This document shows positions 40,955 through 49,799 of a stretch of DNA of 64,000 nt, one piece after another. The DNA lies in contig JACRCZ010000147.1 in NCBI GenBank assembly GCA_016218765.1, forward strand, positions 1 through 64,000. Reading direction: 5' to 3'. The DNA is from Deltaproteobacteria bacterium. Lineage in GTDB: Bacteria; Myxococcota_A; Polyangia; DRWM01; JAAZOP01. Each line of letters starts with the position of its first letter. Position 1 is the first letter of the stretch. The translations under genes and the position numbers were made by a program. A model generated the notes under the pieces. That model had not been told where the DNA came from. It was given only the letters and a program-made list of their open reading frames with translations, and did no database searches.

Positions 40955-40970
40955 TGGCACGGGAGACGCT
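40955..40970 (+). promoter_or_regulatory. Sigma-54 promoter P5
   Basis: TGGCACG-GGAG-ACGCT: perfect -24 box, GG-N10-GC. It lies 66 bases before the TolC-like gene, so it would drive the whole efflux operon. Confidence 0.65.
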
Positions 40971-41035
40971 TCTGCCCCCGGTTGGACCCGGCGACGGACG
41001 TGGCGACCGGGGGCGATCGGGGGGAAGGAAGCTGG

Positions 41036-42436
41036 ATGTTGACGCGCTTCGCACGACCTGACGCTCCGCCCACCGTGGTCATCGGACTGGCGGTTGCGGC
41101 ATTGCTGGTGTCGGGCCCGGCAACGGCGCAGGAGGCCGCCGGATCCGAGGGGACCGGCACGGCGGAGGAATCGGCCGAAGCGGATGCCGCGACCGCCGAG
41201 ACGCCGCCTCCCGCCGTTGCCCTGCCGCTGCCCGCCCTCCTGCAACGTGCGGTCGACGGCTCACCGATGGTCTTCGCCGCCGAGGCGCGGATCGACGCGG
41301 CGCGCACCGTCGGCGATCAGGTCTCCGCCTATCCCGTGCCGACCGTGGGCGTCACCGCGATGGGCTTTCCAGGCGACGAGATGAACGGCTACGGCGAGCT
41401 CTGGTACACGGCGAGCCAGATGTTCCCGCTCGGCGATGCGCGCGACCGGCGGGCCGAAGCGGCGCAGGCCGGCGCGGACGAGGCCGTTGCCGACCGCGCG
41501 ACCCTGCAGCTCGACCTCGTCCTGCAGATTCGCCTCGCCTGGGTCGAGCTGGCCCGCTCGCTGGCCGATGTCCTGGTGGTCGACGACCAGACCGACACGA
41601 TGAGCCGCATGTCGCGCATCGCCAACAACGCCTACGCCGCCGGCGTCGGCATGGGCTCGCAGGCCGACACCCTGCGCGCGCGGGCCGAGATCCCGATGAT
41701 GGAGGATGAGCGCCGGATGGCCGAGGCGATGGCGACGTCCGCACGCGCGATGATCGCGGCCATGGCGGCGCTGGTGAGCTCCGAGACGCCCGCCGATCCG
41801 CCGGCGATCGACATCGAGGAGTACGAGGCGCCGGCGTTGCCGACGCTCGAGGAGCTGTTGGCGGGCGCGGTCGAGCGGCGGCCGGAGTTCGCGGCGCTGG
41901 AGGCGCGGGCGGACGCGGCGGAGTCGATGGGGCTGGTGGCGGCCGAAGAGCGGCTGCCCGACCTGATGCTGGAGGGCGGCGTGCAGCAGCGGCTCGGCGG
42001 GGACATGCCGCCGGTCGCCTTCATGGTCGGCGTGTCAATCACGCTGCCGTGGGCCTCGCCGGACCAGTTCGACGCGATGGAGGCCGAGGCCCGCGCGATG
42101 GGCCGGATGATCCGCGCGGACGGCGACGGCCTGCGCTTCGCGATCGAGTCGGACCTGCGGCAGCAGCTCGCGCGCTACGAGCAGCTCGCCGGGAGCCTCG
42201 AGCTGGTGCGCAAGACGATCCGCAACCTGCGCCAGGCGGAGAACGCGGCGGTCGCCGCGTACACCGCGGGCAACGGCGACTTCGACGCGATCCTGAACCT
42301 GGAGTCACGCCTGCTGGAGTCCCGCCGCGCCCTGGTGCGCAGCATCTACGAGATCCAGGCCGTGCGGGCGCGCATCGATCGCATCATCGCCCTGCCGATC
42401 GACGAGCAGATCGAGGCCGCGGAGGGGTGGTCATGA
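41036..42436 (+). CDS. TolC/CusC-like outer-membrane efflux protein
   Basis: The ATG at 41036 follows GGAAGGAAG. Of 466 residues, a signal peptide (VIGLAVAALLVSGPATAQ) and an Ala/Glu/Pro stretch precede the OEP fold: VDGSPMVFAAEARIDAARTVGDQVSAY, coiled-coil halves with regular Ala/Leu/Glu heptads, and FDAILNLESRLLESRRALVRSIYEIQAVRARIDRI. Met-rich positions (MNGY, PMMEDERRMAEAM, MEAEARAMGRMIR) are noticeable, as in CusC partners. It forms the exit duct for the RND pump that follows; the stop overlaps the CusB-like start (ATGA). Confidence 0.8.
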   Translation: MLTRFARPDAPPTVVIGLAVAALLVSGPATAQEAAGSEGTGTAEESAEADAATAETPPPAVALPLPALLQRAVDGSPMVFAAEARIDAARTVGDQVSAYPVPTVGVTAMGFPGDEMNGYGELWYTASQMFPLGDARDRRAEAAQAGADEAVADRATLQLDLVLQIRLAWVELARSLADVLVVDDQTDTMSRMSRIANNAYAAGVGMGSQADTLRARAEIPMMEDERRMAEAMATSARAMIAAMAALVSSETPADPPAIDIEEYEAPALPTLEELLAGAVERRPEFAALEARADAAESMGLVAAEERLPDLMLEGGVQQRLGGDMPPVAFMVGVSITLPWASPDQFDAMEAEARAMGRMIRADGDGLRFAIESDLRQQLARYEQLAGSLELVRKTIRNLRQAENAAVAAYTAGNGDFDAILNLESRLLESRRALVRSIYEIQAVRARIDRIIALPIDEQIEAAEGWS

Positions 42437-44211
42437 ACGACGAAGAGAACCGACCGAAGCCCGAACCGGAGACTCCCGACGCGGAGCCGAACCGCACCCT
42501 TCAGGGTGCGGCGGGCGGTACCGGACCTGCCGAGTCGAGCACGCCGCGGGCTGAAGCCCGCGGGTCGGATCCGGAATCCACCAGCGACTCCCCGCCCGAC
42601 CCCTCGCCCGCCGACCAGCCTGCCCTGAGCCCCGCCCGCCCCGAGCTTGTCGAGGGGTCGAAGGGCCCACCGGCTCGCCCTGAGCCTGTCGAAGGGCCGG
42701 CCGCCGACCCCGCGTCCGACGCCCTGCTGCCGCACGCGACGGCGGAGGACGACCCGCGCCTCCAGGCGATGGCGGCGCGAGGCGGAGGCGGCGTCTGGCG
42801 CGTCGTTGCCGTCGTCCAGTTCCTGCTCATCTTCCTGCTGGGCGGCGGCGTGGCCATGATGGCGGTGCTCAAGGTCGGACCGTTCGCACCCGTGGTGGCG
42901 GGCGCGCAGACCGGCGAGACCTGGACGTGCCCGATGCACCCGCAGGTGCGCCAGGATCATCCCGGCGATTGCCCCATTTGCGGCATGACGCTGGTGAAGG
43001 AGAAGCCCGCGGAGCCGCAGGGCGGGGAGCACGCCGAACACGCGGTCCCGGGGACCGCGCCGGTCACGGTGCCCACCTCGGTCCTCCAGCACGGCTCCGT
43101 CCGGGTCGCGCGCGCGGCCCGCGCGACGATGGGGGACGAGCTCCTGACCATCGGACGGGTCGAAGCGGACGAGACCCGCGTGGCCCACGTCCACTCGCAG
43201 GTCATGGGCTGGGTGACCGTCGTCAACGTGAACCAGACGGGCCAGTTCGTGGCGCGCGGCGACGTCCTCCTGGAAATCTTCAGCCGCGACATCCTCCAGA
43301 CCCAGCAGGAGCTGCTGGCCGTCGGCGGCCGGCGCGGCGGCGCCGCGGGCGCGATCGGCGACCCCATCCGCACGCTCGCCGATGCGGCCCGGCAGCGCCT
43401 CCTGGTCTACGGCGTTCCCCCGGACGTGATCGAGGACATCGAGCGCACCGGCAAGCCGCGGGCGACCATCCCCATCCGCAGCCCGTCCTCCGGCTTCGTG
43501 CTCATGAAGAACGTCTTGGACGGCATGTTCGTCGAGCCCGGGATGGAGATGTTCGTCATCGCCAGCCTGTCGAACGTGTGGGTCTGGGCGGACGTCTACG
43601 AGCAGGACTTGCGGAAGGTGCACCTGGACGACCGGGCCGAGGTCCGGACGCTGGCCCTCGGCGATCGGCTGTTCGACGGCCGCGTGACGTTCTTCAGCCC
43701 CGAGGTCGACATGATGACGCGCACGTTGCGCGTGCGGATCGAGATCCAGAACCCGGACCTCGCCCTGCGCCCTGGCATGTGGGCTTCGGTGCGCATCGTC
43801 GGCGGGGAGAACGAGGTGCTCGCGGTGCCCTACGATGCCGTCGTCGACACCGGCACCAGCACGTACGTCTTCGTGCAATCGGGCACCGACATGTTCACCG
43901 CGCGCCACGTCGTCGCCGGACGCTCGTCCGGCGACCTCACGGAAATCCGCGAGGGCCTGGCGGTGGGCGACGTCGTGGTCGCTTCCGGCACGTTCATCGT
44001 CGACTCCGAGAGCCGCATCCGCGGCGGCGACACGGGCGGCGGAGCCCACGCCGGGCATGGGGAACAGGCGGCGAATGGGGAAGCCCCCGCAACCGAACCG
44101 CGCCCTTCCGGGGGCGGAAACCCGCCGCGGTCTGACGACCGCGGTTCGGGTGCACAGCCTACGCCCCCGACTCCCCCGGCCGGCGGGCACGCCGGACACG
44201 GAGGGACCTAG
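42433..44211 (+). CDS. CusB-like membrane fusion protein with N-terminal heavy-metal-binding domain
   Basis: A 592-residue periplasmic adaptor. The N-terminal 115 residues are a Pro/Ala/Glu-rich low-complexity region partly encoded by palindromic repeats. Then a membrane anchor (VVAVVQFLLIFLLGGGVAMMAVLK) and a heavy-metal-binding domain, TWTCPMHPQVRQDHPGDCPICGMTL, precede the adaptor core: RVEADETRVAHVHSQVMGWVT, IPIRSPSSGFVLMKNVLDGMFV (lipoyl/hairpin halves), VDMMTRTLRVRIEIQNPDLALRPGMWASV, and GLAVGDVVVASGTFIVDSESRI. The tail is a His-rich HAGHG, again with palindromic repeats. Cu(I)/Ag(I) handling is likely. Confidence 0.85.
   Translation: MNDEENRPKPEPETPDAEPNRTLQGAAGGTGPAESSTPRAEARGSDPESTSDSPPDPSPADQPALSPARPELVEGSKGPPARPEPVEGPAADPASDALLPHATAEDDPRLQAMAARGGGGVWRVVAVVQFLLIFLLGGGVAMMAVLKVGPFAPVVAGAQTGETWTCPMHPQVRQDHPGDCPICGMTLVKEKPAEPQGGEHAEHAVPGTAPVTVPTSVLQHGSVRVARAARATMGDELLTIGRVEADETRVAHVHSQVMGWVTVVNVNQTGQFVARGDVLLEIFSRDILQTQQELLAVGGRRGGAAGAIGDPIRTLADAARQRLLVYGVPPDVIEDIERTGKPRATIPIRSPSSGFVLMKNVLDGMFVEPGMEMFVIASLSNVWVWADVYEQDLRKVHLDDRAEVRTLALGDRLFDGRVTFFSPEVDMMTRTLRVRIEIQNPDLALRPGMWASVRIVGGENEVLAVPYDAVVDTGTSTYVFVQSGTDMFTARHVVAGRSSGDLTEIREGLAVGDVVVASGTFIVDSESRIRGGDTGGGAHAGHGEQAANGEAPATEPRPSGGGNPPRSDDRGSGAQPTPPTPPAGGHAGHGGT
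42487..42574. repeat. REP/BIME-like composite palindromes inside the CusB-like gene, copy 1
   Basis: CCGCACCC-TTCA-GGGTGCGG is a perfect hairpin, followed by CCGCGGGCT-GA-AGCCCGCGG. The second half is nearly the same as 15941-15970, and the first half resembles 44093-44149. All are translated in frame as linker residues. Confidence 0.8.
42637..42698 (+). repeat. Two CCTGAGC-TGTCGA palindromes in the CusB-like linker
   Basis: CCCCGAGCTTGTCGAGGGG (from 42640) and GCCCTGAGCCTGTCGAAGGG (42677-42696), translated RPELVEG and RPEPVEG. They are the same family as 3087-3109. Confidence 0.75.
44093..44149. repeat. REP/BIME-like composite palindrome near the CusB-like C-terminus, copy 2
   Basis: CCGAACCGCG...CGCGGTTCGG forms a long outer stem with CCGCGGTC-TGAC-GACCGCGG inside. 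It encodes the GGNPPRSDDRGSG tail before the His-rich end. Confidence 0.75.
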
Positions 44212-44214
44212 CGC

Positions 44215-47200
44215 GTGCAGCTCGAATCCTCCAGCCGCGGCTACGGGCCCGTCGAGAAGCTGATCGTCTGGTGCGCGCACCACCGCGTGACGGTCGTGCT
44301 GCTCGCCGCCGGCGTCGGCCTCGCCGCGTTCTTCTCTCTGAGATTCCTCCAGCTCGACGCGATTCCCGATCTGTCGGACACGCAGGTGATCATCAAGGCC
44401 GAGTGGATGGGCCGGTCGCCGGACCTGGTCGAGGACCAGGTGACCTACCCCATCGTCTCGGCGCTCGTGGCGATGCCCAAGGCCAAGACGGTCCGCGGCT
44501 TCTCGATGTACGGCATGTCGTACGTCTACGTGGTCTTCCAGGACGGGACGGACATCTACTGGGCGCGCTCGCGCGTGCTGGAATACCTCTCGCGCATCCA
44601 GGGCAACATGCCCGAGGGCGTGATGCCGACGCTCGGCCCGGACGCGACCGGCGTCGGGTGGGTCTTCCAGTACGCGCTGGTCGACGAGACGGGGACGCGG
44701 TCGCTGGCCGACATCCGGGCGTTCCAGGACTGGACGCTGCGCTACTGGCTGGAGAGCGTGCAGGGCGTCGCCGAGGTGGCTTCGATCGGCGGCTTCGAGA
44801 AGCAGTACCAGGTGCAGGTCGACCCGGACAAGCTGCGCGGACGCTCGATGTCGCTCATGCACGTCGTCGACGCCGCGCGTGACGCGAACTCCGAGGTCGG
44901 GGCTCGCGTGGTGGAGCGCGGCGGGCGCGAGTACTCGGTCGTCGGGCGCGGATACGTCAAGCGCCCCGAGGACCTGGCGACGTCGGTCGTCGGGACCGAC
45001 GACCGCGGGACGCCGGTGCTGGTGCGCGACGTGGCCGACGTGCGCCTCGGCCCGGAGATGCGGCGCGGCACCGGCGACCTGGACGGGCGGGGCGAGACCG
45101 TGGGCGGCATCGTGATCATGCGCCACGGCGAGAACGCGCTCGCGGTGATCGAGCGCGTGAAGGCGCGGCTGGCCGAGGTCGAGAAGGGCTTTCCGGCGGG
45201 TCTCAAGCTCAAGATCGTCTACGACCGCTCGGGCGTCATCCTGGACAGCATCGAGACGCTCCAGGACAGCATCATCGAGGAGATGATCGTGGTGGCGATC
45301 ACGATCATCATCTTCCTGCTGCACTTCCGCAGCGCCCTCGTCCCGATCCTCGCCCTGCCGCTGGCCGCCCTGATCGCCTTCCTGCCCATGGTGCTGCTCG
45401 GCATCTCGTCCAACATCATGAGCCTGGGAGGGATCGCGATCGCGATCGGCGCGATGGTGGACGCCTCCATCGTGCTGGTCGAGAACGCACACAAGCGTCT
45501 CGAGCTGCCGCCCCCCGGCGTCTCCCGCCTGGACATCATCGCCTCGGCGGCGGCCGAGGTCGGGCGGCCGATCTTCTTCGCGCTGCTCATGGTCACGGCG
45601 TCGTTCCTCCCGGTGTTCACGCTGTCGGGCCAGGCGGGCCGGCTGTTCGCCCCGCTCGCCTGGACGAAGACCTTCTCCATGTTCTTCGCCGCGATCCTCG
45701 CCGTGACCCTGGCACCGGCGCTGATGGTCTGGTTCGTGCGCGGGAAGATCCTGCCCGAGCACCGGAACCCGACCAGCCGAGTGTTGATCGCGATCTACGA
45801 GCCGATCATCCACTTCGTCCTGCGCTTCCGCTACGCCGCCGTGCTGGTCGCGCTGCTGATCCTCGCGGTGACGGTGCCGATCCTGCCCAGGATCGGCTGG
45901 GAGTTCATGCCGCCGCTGGACGAGGGCTCGCTGCTCTACATGCCGACGACCCTGCCGGGCGTGTCGATCGAAGAGGCGCGGCGGTCGATGATCGAACAGG
46001 ACCGCGTGCTCAAGTCGTTCCCCGAGGTCGTCTCGGTCTACGGCAAGGCTGGACGCTCGACGACGTCCACCGATCCGGCCGGGCTGGACATGATCGAGAC
46101 GGTGATCCAACTCCGCCCACGGGACGAGTGGCGCAAGGTCCGCGAGGACCGCTGGTGGTCGTCCTGGGCCCCGGACTTCCTGGCGGGGGGGTTCGACTGG
46201 GCCTGGCCGGAGGAGCGGCCGATCACCACCGAAGAGCTGAAGACGCTGATGTACGACGCGCTCGAGGTGCCCGGCTGGGTCGACTCCCTGTCGCCGCCGA
46301 TCAAGACGCGGATCGACATGCTGACCACCGGCGTGCGGACGCCGGTGGGCGTGAAGGTCCTGGGGCCGTCGCTGGCCGAGGTCGACGAGGTGGCGCGCAT
46401 CGTCGAGGCCGCGCTCAAGGACGTGTCGGGGACGCAGGCTGTCTTCGCCGACCGCGTCTCCGGCGGGTACTACATCGATGTCGTGCCCAAGCGCGAGGAG
46501 ATCGCCCGCTACGGCCTGCGCGTCGCCGACGTCCAGGCGGTCGTCGAGACGGCCATCGGCGGGATGGTGGTCGGCACCACGGTCGAGGGCCGGCAGCGCT
46601 TCACGATCCTGGTGCGCCTGGCCGAGGGCTATCGCGGCGACCCGGCGGCGATCGAGCGCATCCCGGTCGACCGGCCCGGTGAAGGACCACCGATCCCGCT
46701 GGGACAGCTCGCCGACGTCCGGCTCACGAACGGCCCGCCGATGATCAAGGACGAGAACGGGTCGCTCGTCGCCTACGTCTACGTCACGGTCGACGAGTCC
46801 AAGCGCGACATCGGCGGGTACGTCGACGAGGCGAAGGTCGTGGTGGCCAAGGCCGTGGGCGAGCGTCCGGGAATCCACCTGCAGTGGACGGGCCAGTACG
46901 AGCTGATGGAGGAGATGTGGTCGCGGCTCAAGTACGTCCTGCCGCTGACCATCGTGCTCGTCATCGTGTTCGTCTACTTCAGCTTCAAGGGCGTGACGCA
47001 GACCGTGCTCAAGCTCCTGTCGCTGCCCTTCGCCGCCGTCGGCTCGATGTGGCTGATGTACCTGGCGGACTACAACTTCTCCACCGCCGTGATCGTCGGG
47101 CTGATCGCCCTCATGGGGGTCGGCGCCGAGACCGGCATGGTGATGATCCAGTACATCGATGACGCGTACTACCGGCGGCGCAAGGCCGGCCTGATGCGCG

Positions 47201-47736
47201 GCCTGGGGGACATTCTCGAAGCGCACGCCGAGGGTTCGATCCGGCGCGTCCGGCCGAAGATCATGACCGTCGGCACGACGATCGTCGGCCTGGTGCCGCT
47301 GCTGTGGTCCGAGGGCACGGGCGCGGACGTGATGAAGCGCATCGCGGCACCAATGGTCGGCGGGCTGCTCTCCTCGACGATCCTCACGCTGATCATCATC
47401 CCGTCCGTCTACACGATCTGGCGCGACCTGGAGCTGCGCAACCTCTGGCGCCGCACGGTCGTGCTGCTGTTCTCCTTCCTCGCGGCCGCCGGACTGGTCC
47501 TGTCGGCCGCGCTGTGGCCCCGGTGGCAGGAGAGCGTTCCCGCCCCCTGGGTCGTGTCCGTCGCCGGCGCGGCGCTGCTCGTCGCGCTCGGCATCCTGGT
47601 CCGAGCAGGGGCGTTCCGCGGCCGATGGCTCGCCGATCCCCTGCGCCTGGAAACCGCACCGCGCGCGCCCGACGCTCCGGCCGCGCCCACCGGCGCCCCC
47701 GGCGGTCCGGCGGCGCCCGAAGGAGACAAGTCATGA
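44215..47736 (+). CDS. CusA/CzcA-family heavy-metal RND efflux pump
   Basis: A 1173-residue protein from GTG 44215. Usual RND layout: first helix VTVVLLAAGVGLAAFFSL, large periplasmic loop with AEWMGRSPDLVEDQVTYPI, helices 2-6 with MVDASIVLVENAHKRLE (proton-relay Asp), the second loop starting GWEFMPPLDEGSLLYMPTTLPG, and helices 7-12 with the final VGTTIVGLVPLLW and GGLLSSTILTLIIIPSVY. The Met-rich positions near FMPPLDEGSLLYMPT agree with the Cu/Ag branch. The C-terminus has about 90 extra residues with two helices and a Pro/Ala tail, longer than E. coli CusA. It follows the CusB-like gene by three bases and is coupled to the next by ATGA. Confidence 0.9.
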   Translation: MQLESSSRGYGPVEKLIVWCAHHRVTVVLLAAGVGLAAFFSLRFLQLDAIPDLSDTQVIIKAEWMGRSPDLVEDQVTYPIVSALVAMPKAKTVRGFSMYGMSYVYVVFQDGTDIYWARSRVLEYLSRIQGNMPEGVMPTLGPDATGVGWVFQYALVDETGTRSLADIRAFQDWTLRYWLESVQGVAEVASIGGFEKQYQVQVDPDKLRGRSMSLMHVVDAARDANSEVGARVVERGGREYSVVGRGYVKRPEDLATSVVGTDDRGTPVLVRDVADVRLGPEMRRGTGDLDGRGETVGGIVIMRHGENALAVIERVKARLAEVEKGFPAGLKLKIVYDRSGVILDSIETLQDSIIEEMIVVAITIIIFLLHFRSALVPILALPLAALIAFLPMVLLGISSNIMSLGGIAIAIGAMVDASIVLVENAHKRLELPPPGVSRLDIIASAAAEVGRPIFFALLMVTASFLPVFTLSGQAGRLFAPLAWTKTFSMFFAAILAVTLAPALMVWFVRGKILPEHRNPTSRVLIAIYEPIIHFVLRFRYAAVLVALLILAVTVPILPRIGWEFMPPLDEGSLLYMPTTLPGVSIEEARRSMIEQDRVLKSFPEVVSVYGKAGRSTTSTDPAGLDMIETVIQLRPRDEWRKVREDRWWSSWAPDFLAGGFDWAWPEERPITTEELKTLMYDALEVPGWVDSLSPPIKTRIDMLTTGVRTPVGVKVLGPSLAEVDEVARIVEAALKDVSGTQAVFADRVSGGYYIDVVPKREEIARYGLRVADVQAVVETAIGGMVVGTTVEGRQRFTILVRLAEGYRGDPAAIERIPVDRPGEGPPIPLGQLADVRLTNGPPMIKDENGSLVAYVYVTVDESKRDIGGYVDEAKVVVAKAVGERPGIHLQWTGQYELMEEMWSRLKYVLPLTIVLVIVFVYFSFKGVTQTVLKLLSLPFAAVGSMWLMYLADYNFSTAVIVGLIALMGVGAETGMVMIQYIDDAYYRRRKAGLMRGLGDILEAHAEGSIRRVRPKIMTVGTTIVGLVPLLWSEGTGADVMKRIAAPMVGGLLSSTILTLIIIPSVYTIWRDLELRNLWRRTVVLLFSFLAAAGLVLSAALWPRWQESVPAPWVVSVAGAALLVALGILVRAGAFRGRWLADPLRLETAPRAPDAPAAPTGAPGGPAAPEGDKS

Positions 47737-48068
47737 AGAAGGTCCTCGTCGTCCTGTCCGTCGTGTTCGCCGTCAGTGCCTTCGCCGGGCTTGCCTGCAC
47801 CCGCGAGGACGGGCCGGGGGCCCAGGGCCAGGGCGCCGCGGCGCCGGCCGACGCGACGCTCGGCACCGCCGCCGAGCTGGCGCCCGAGCGGGTGGGGACG
47901 GAGGCCGTCTGTCCCGCGACCCAGGAATCGTTCACGGTGGAGGCCGCGACCGAGGCGGCAGTCTACCAGGGCCAGCTCTACCTGTTCTGCTGCCCGGGAT
48001 GCCGCGGCCGGTTCCTCGGCAACCCGCAGCAGTTCGGGGCGCCGGCACCGGCCGGCGGAGGAACGTAG
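47733..48068 (+). CDS. Small YHS-like lipoprotein
   Basis: A 111-residue product from an ATG overlapping the RND stop. The lipobox is GLAC (VVFAVSAFAGLAC). A short Ala/Gly-rich stretch precedes one YHS-like domain: TAAELAPERVGTEAVCPATQESFTV, VYQGQLYLFCCPGCRGRFLGNPQQFGAP. Usual YHS reads CPVCGM...YYFCS..C..F..P; here CPxTxxxFTV and FCC-xx-C replace these. Cys positions are kept for a metal or persulfide site. Likely a periplasmic metal chaperone for the pump; untested. Confidence 0.7.
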   Translation: MKKVLVVLSVVFAVSAFAGLACTREDGPGAQGQGAAAPADATLGTAAELAPERVGTEAVCPATQESFTVEAATEAAVYQGQLYLFCCPGCRGRFLGNPQQFGAPAPAGGGT

Positions 48069-48138
48069 TGCGGCACGCGCCGCCGGCGGCTCGAGCGCGT
48101 CGAGCGCCGTTCCGCGCGCGCCGGAAGGGAGACGTGTC

Positions 48139-49056
48139 ATGAGCAAGGTCATCGCGTGGAACATCGCGATCGGCGCCGCCGCCGTCCTGGCCGGCGCCGC
48201 CTGCGCGAAGAAGGAGCAGCCGGGCCCGCCGGTCGTCGGCGGGGAGTCGCCCGTCGCGACCCAGGCCGGCGAGGCCGGCGCCTGGTATCGCTGTCCGATG
48301 CCCGAGGACAACTACTGGCAGAAGGGGCCCGGCCGGTGTCCCAAGTGCGGCATGAACCTCGAACGCGCCCCCGAGGGCTGGGCGCCGCCGGGGGAGCCGA
48401 CCGGCGCGTGCGCCGGCGACGCTTGCGTCGCCGGTGAAGATGCGGGGCATACGCACGATCCCTCCGGTGGGACGGCCGGGATGGCCGGGATGGAGCACGG
48501 AGCTTCCGGGGAGAGTCCCGGGACGGGCGGGATGGCTGGGATGGAGCACGGTTCGGCCGGAGCGCCGGCCGACCCGCACGCGGGTCACGTGCATGGTCAC
48601 GCGGCCGCGGGCGAGCCGCACGCCGTCGCGGGCGGTGCGACCGCGACGACCCCGGCCGCCGCGGACGCGGGCACGTCCGTCGCCCAAACCACCGACCAGG
48701 AGAAGACCTGGTTCACGTGTCCGATGCACCCCGAGGTGTACCAGGATCGCCCGGGTGACTGCCCCATCTGCCACATGCACCTCGTGCCCGCGCCGTCCGG
48801 GTGGACTCCCCCCGCCGGCGCCGGTGCTTCGGCCGCGACGCAGACGCCCGCGGTCCGGACGGCGAAAGACCTGGCGCCGGAACGGCTGGGTCAGCAGGCG
48901 ACGTGCCCGGTGACCGGCGACACCTTCACGGTCATGGACGAGACACCCGCGGTGGAATACCAGGGCACCGTCTACCTCTTCTGCTGCGCCGCCTGCCCGC
49001 CGCGCTTCCTGGCCGACCCGCAGCGGTTCGGCGCGCCCCCGCCGGCGGCGTCGTGA
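48139..49056 (+). CDS. Lipoprotein with two heavy-metal-binding segments, Met/His linker and YHS-like domain
   Basis: A 305-residue protein with lipobox AGAAC. The first metal segment is unusual: WYRCPMPEDNYWQKGPGRCPKCGMNLERAP, where the usual HP...DxPGDCPICGM is WQKGPGRCPKCGM. A linker has GMAGMEHG repeats and His-rich PHAGHVHGH, able to bind copper. A standard WFTCPMHPEVYQDRPGDCPICHMHL follows, and the YHS-like end has ERLGQQATCPVTGDTFTV, VYLFCCAACPPRFLADPQRFGAP. Together a three-module metal-binding protein in the efflux operon. The 54583 gene carries a related first segment. Confidence 0.75.
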   Translation: MSKVIAWNIAIGAAAVLAGAACAKKEQPGPPVVGGESPVATQAGEAGAWYRCPMPEDNYWQKGPGRCPKCGMNLERAPEGWAPPGEPTGACAGDACVAGEDAGHTHDPSGGTAGMAGMEHGASGESPGTGGMAGMEHGSAGAPADPHAGHVHGHAAAGEPHAVAGGATATTPAAADAGTSVAQTTDQEKTWFTCPMHPEVYQDRPGDCPICHMHLVPAPSGWTPPAGAGASAATQTPAVRTAKDLAPERLGQQATCPVTGDTFTVMDETPAVEYQGTVYLFCCAACPPRFLADPQRFGAPPPAAS

Positions 49057-49072
49057 GGGGGAAGGCGGGGCG

Positions 49073-49750
49073 ATGAGGTTCCTTCCGGCGGTGCTGGTCG
49101 CGGTCCTGGCCACGTCGTCGATGGCCGACGAGCCGTCCCCGGCGCCGGCGGCCGGACCAGGTTCCACCGATCAGGAACCCATGGCCCCCCCACCGCCCGG
49201 ACCAGCCGTCACCAGCGTGGAGCCAATCGTTCCCTCTCCGTCGGAGCCAACAACCGACGACCGACAACCGACAACTCCCCTCGCCCCCGAGCTGGGCACG
49301 TTCGGCATCGGCGTCCTGCTCGGCCGACCGCTCGGCGCCACGGCGAAGGTGTTTCTCGCGCCGGCCCACGCGCTGCAGTTCGGGCTGGGTTACGACCTCG
49401 TGCTCCTGGACGCCGCGACGGTCACGATGGACTACGTCTGGCACCCCACCTCCATCTTCGGCAACAGCGTGTTCGAGTTCACCTGGCACGTGGGGATCGG
49501 CGCGTCGCTGGGCGTGTGGCCGGCCGGGAGCGAATACGACTGCAGCGGCGGCGACCCGATGACGGGAGGCGTCCCGTCGGAGTGCAGTACGGCCTGGGTC
49601 CAGCCCGGCGCGCGGGTGCCCTTGGGCATCGAGATGATCTTCCGCGAGGTACCACTCGAGCTGTTCGCCGAGTTCGCTCCGGGCGTGATCGCGTATCCGG
49701 AGGTCGGGTTTCTGGGGCAGGGGGGATTCGGCGCGCGCTGGTACTTGTGA
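49073..49750 (+). CDS. Secreted outer-membrane beta-barrel-like protein
   Basis: A 225-residue product with signal LPAVLVAVLATSSMA, a Pro/Thr/Ser linker (about 20-75) and strands of alternating hydrophobic residues (GTFGIGVLLGRPLGATAKVFLA, ALQFGLGYDLVLLDAATVTMDYVW, LFAEFAPGVIAYPEVGFLGQGGFGARWYL), ending in an aromatic residue as barrels do. It resembles small DUF3996-type barrels. Being in the efflux operon suggests an envelope role in metal resistance; not proven. Confidence 0.55.
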   Translation: MRFLPAVLVAVLATSSMADEPSPAPAAGPGSTDQEPMAPPPPGPAVTSVEPIVPSPSEPTTDDRQPTTPLAPELGTFGIGVLLGRPLGATAKVFLAPAHALQFGLGYDLVLLDAATVTMDYVWHPTSIFGNSVFEFTWHVGIGASLGVWPAGSEYDCSGGDPMTGGVPSECSTAWVQPGARVPLGIEMIFREVPLELFAEFAPGVIAYPEVGFLGQGGFGARWYL

Positions 49751-49799
49751 GGCCGCCGGCCGGGCCAGCCGACCGACGCTGGGGGAAGGAGAAGCTGAG

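Noticed and set aside
42346-47226. A very long minus-strand reading frame opposite the efflux genes
   Set aside because: High GC leaves the opposite frame open. Its product is His/Arg/Asp-rich noise with no domain, while the plus strand encodes clear CusB and CusA proteins.
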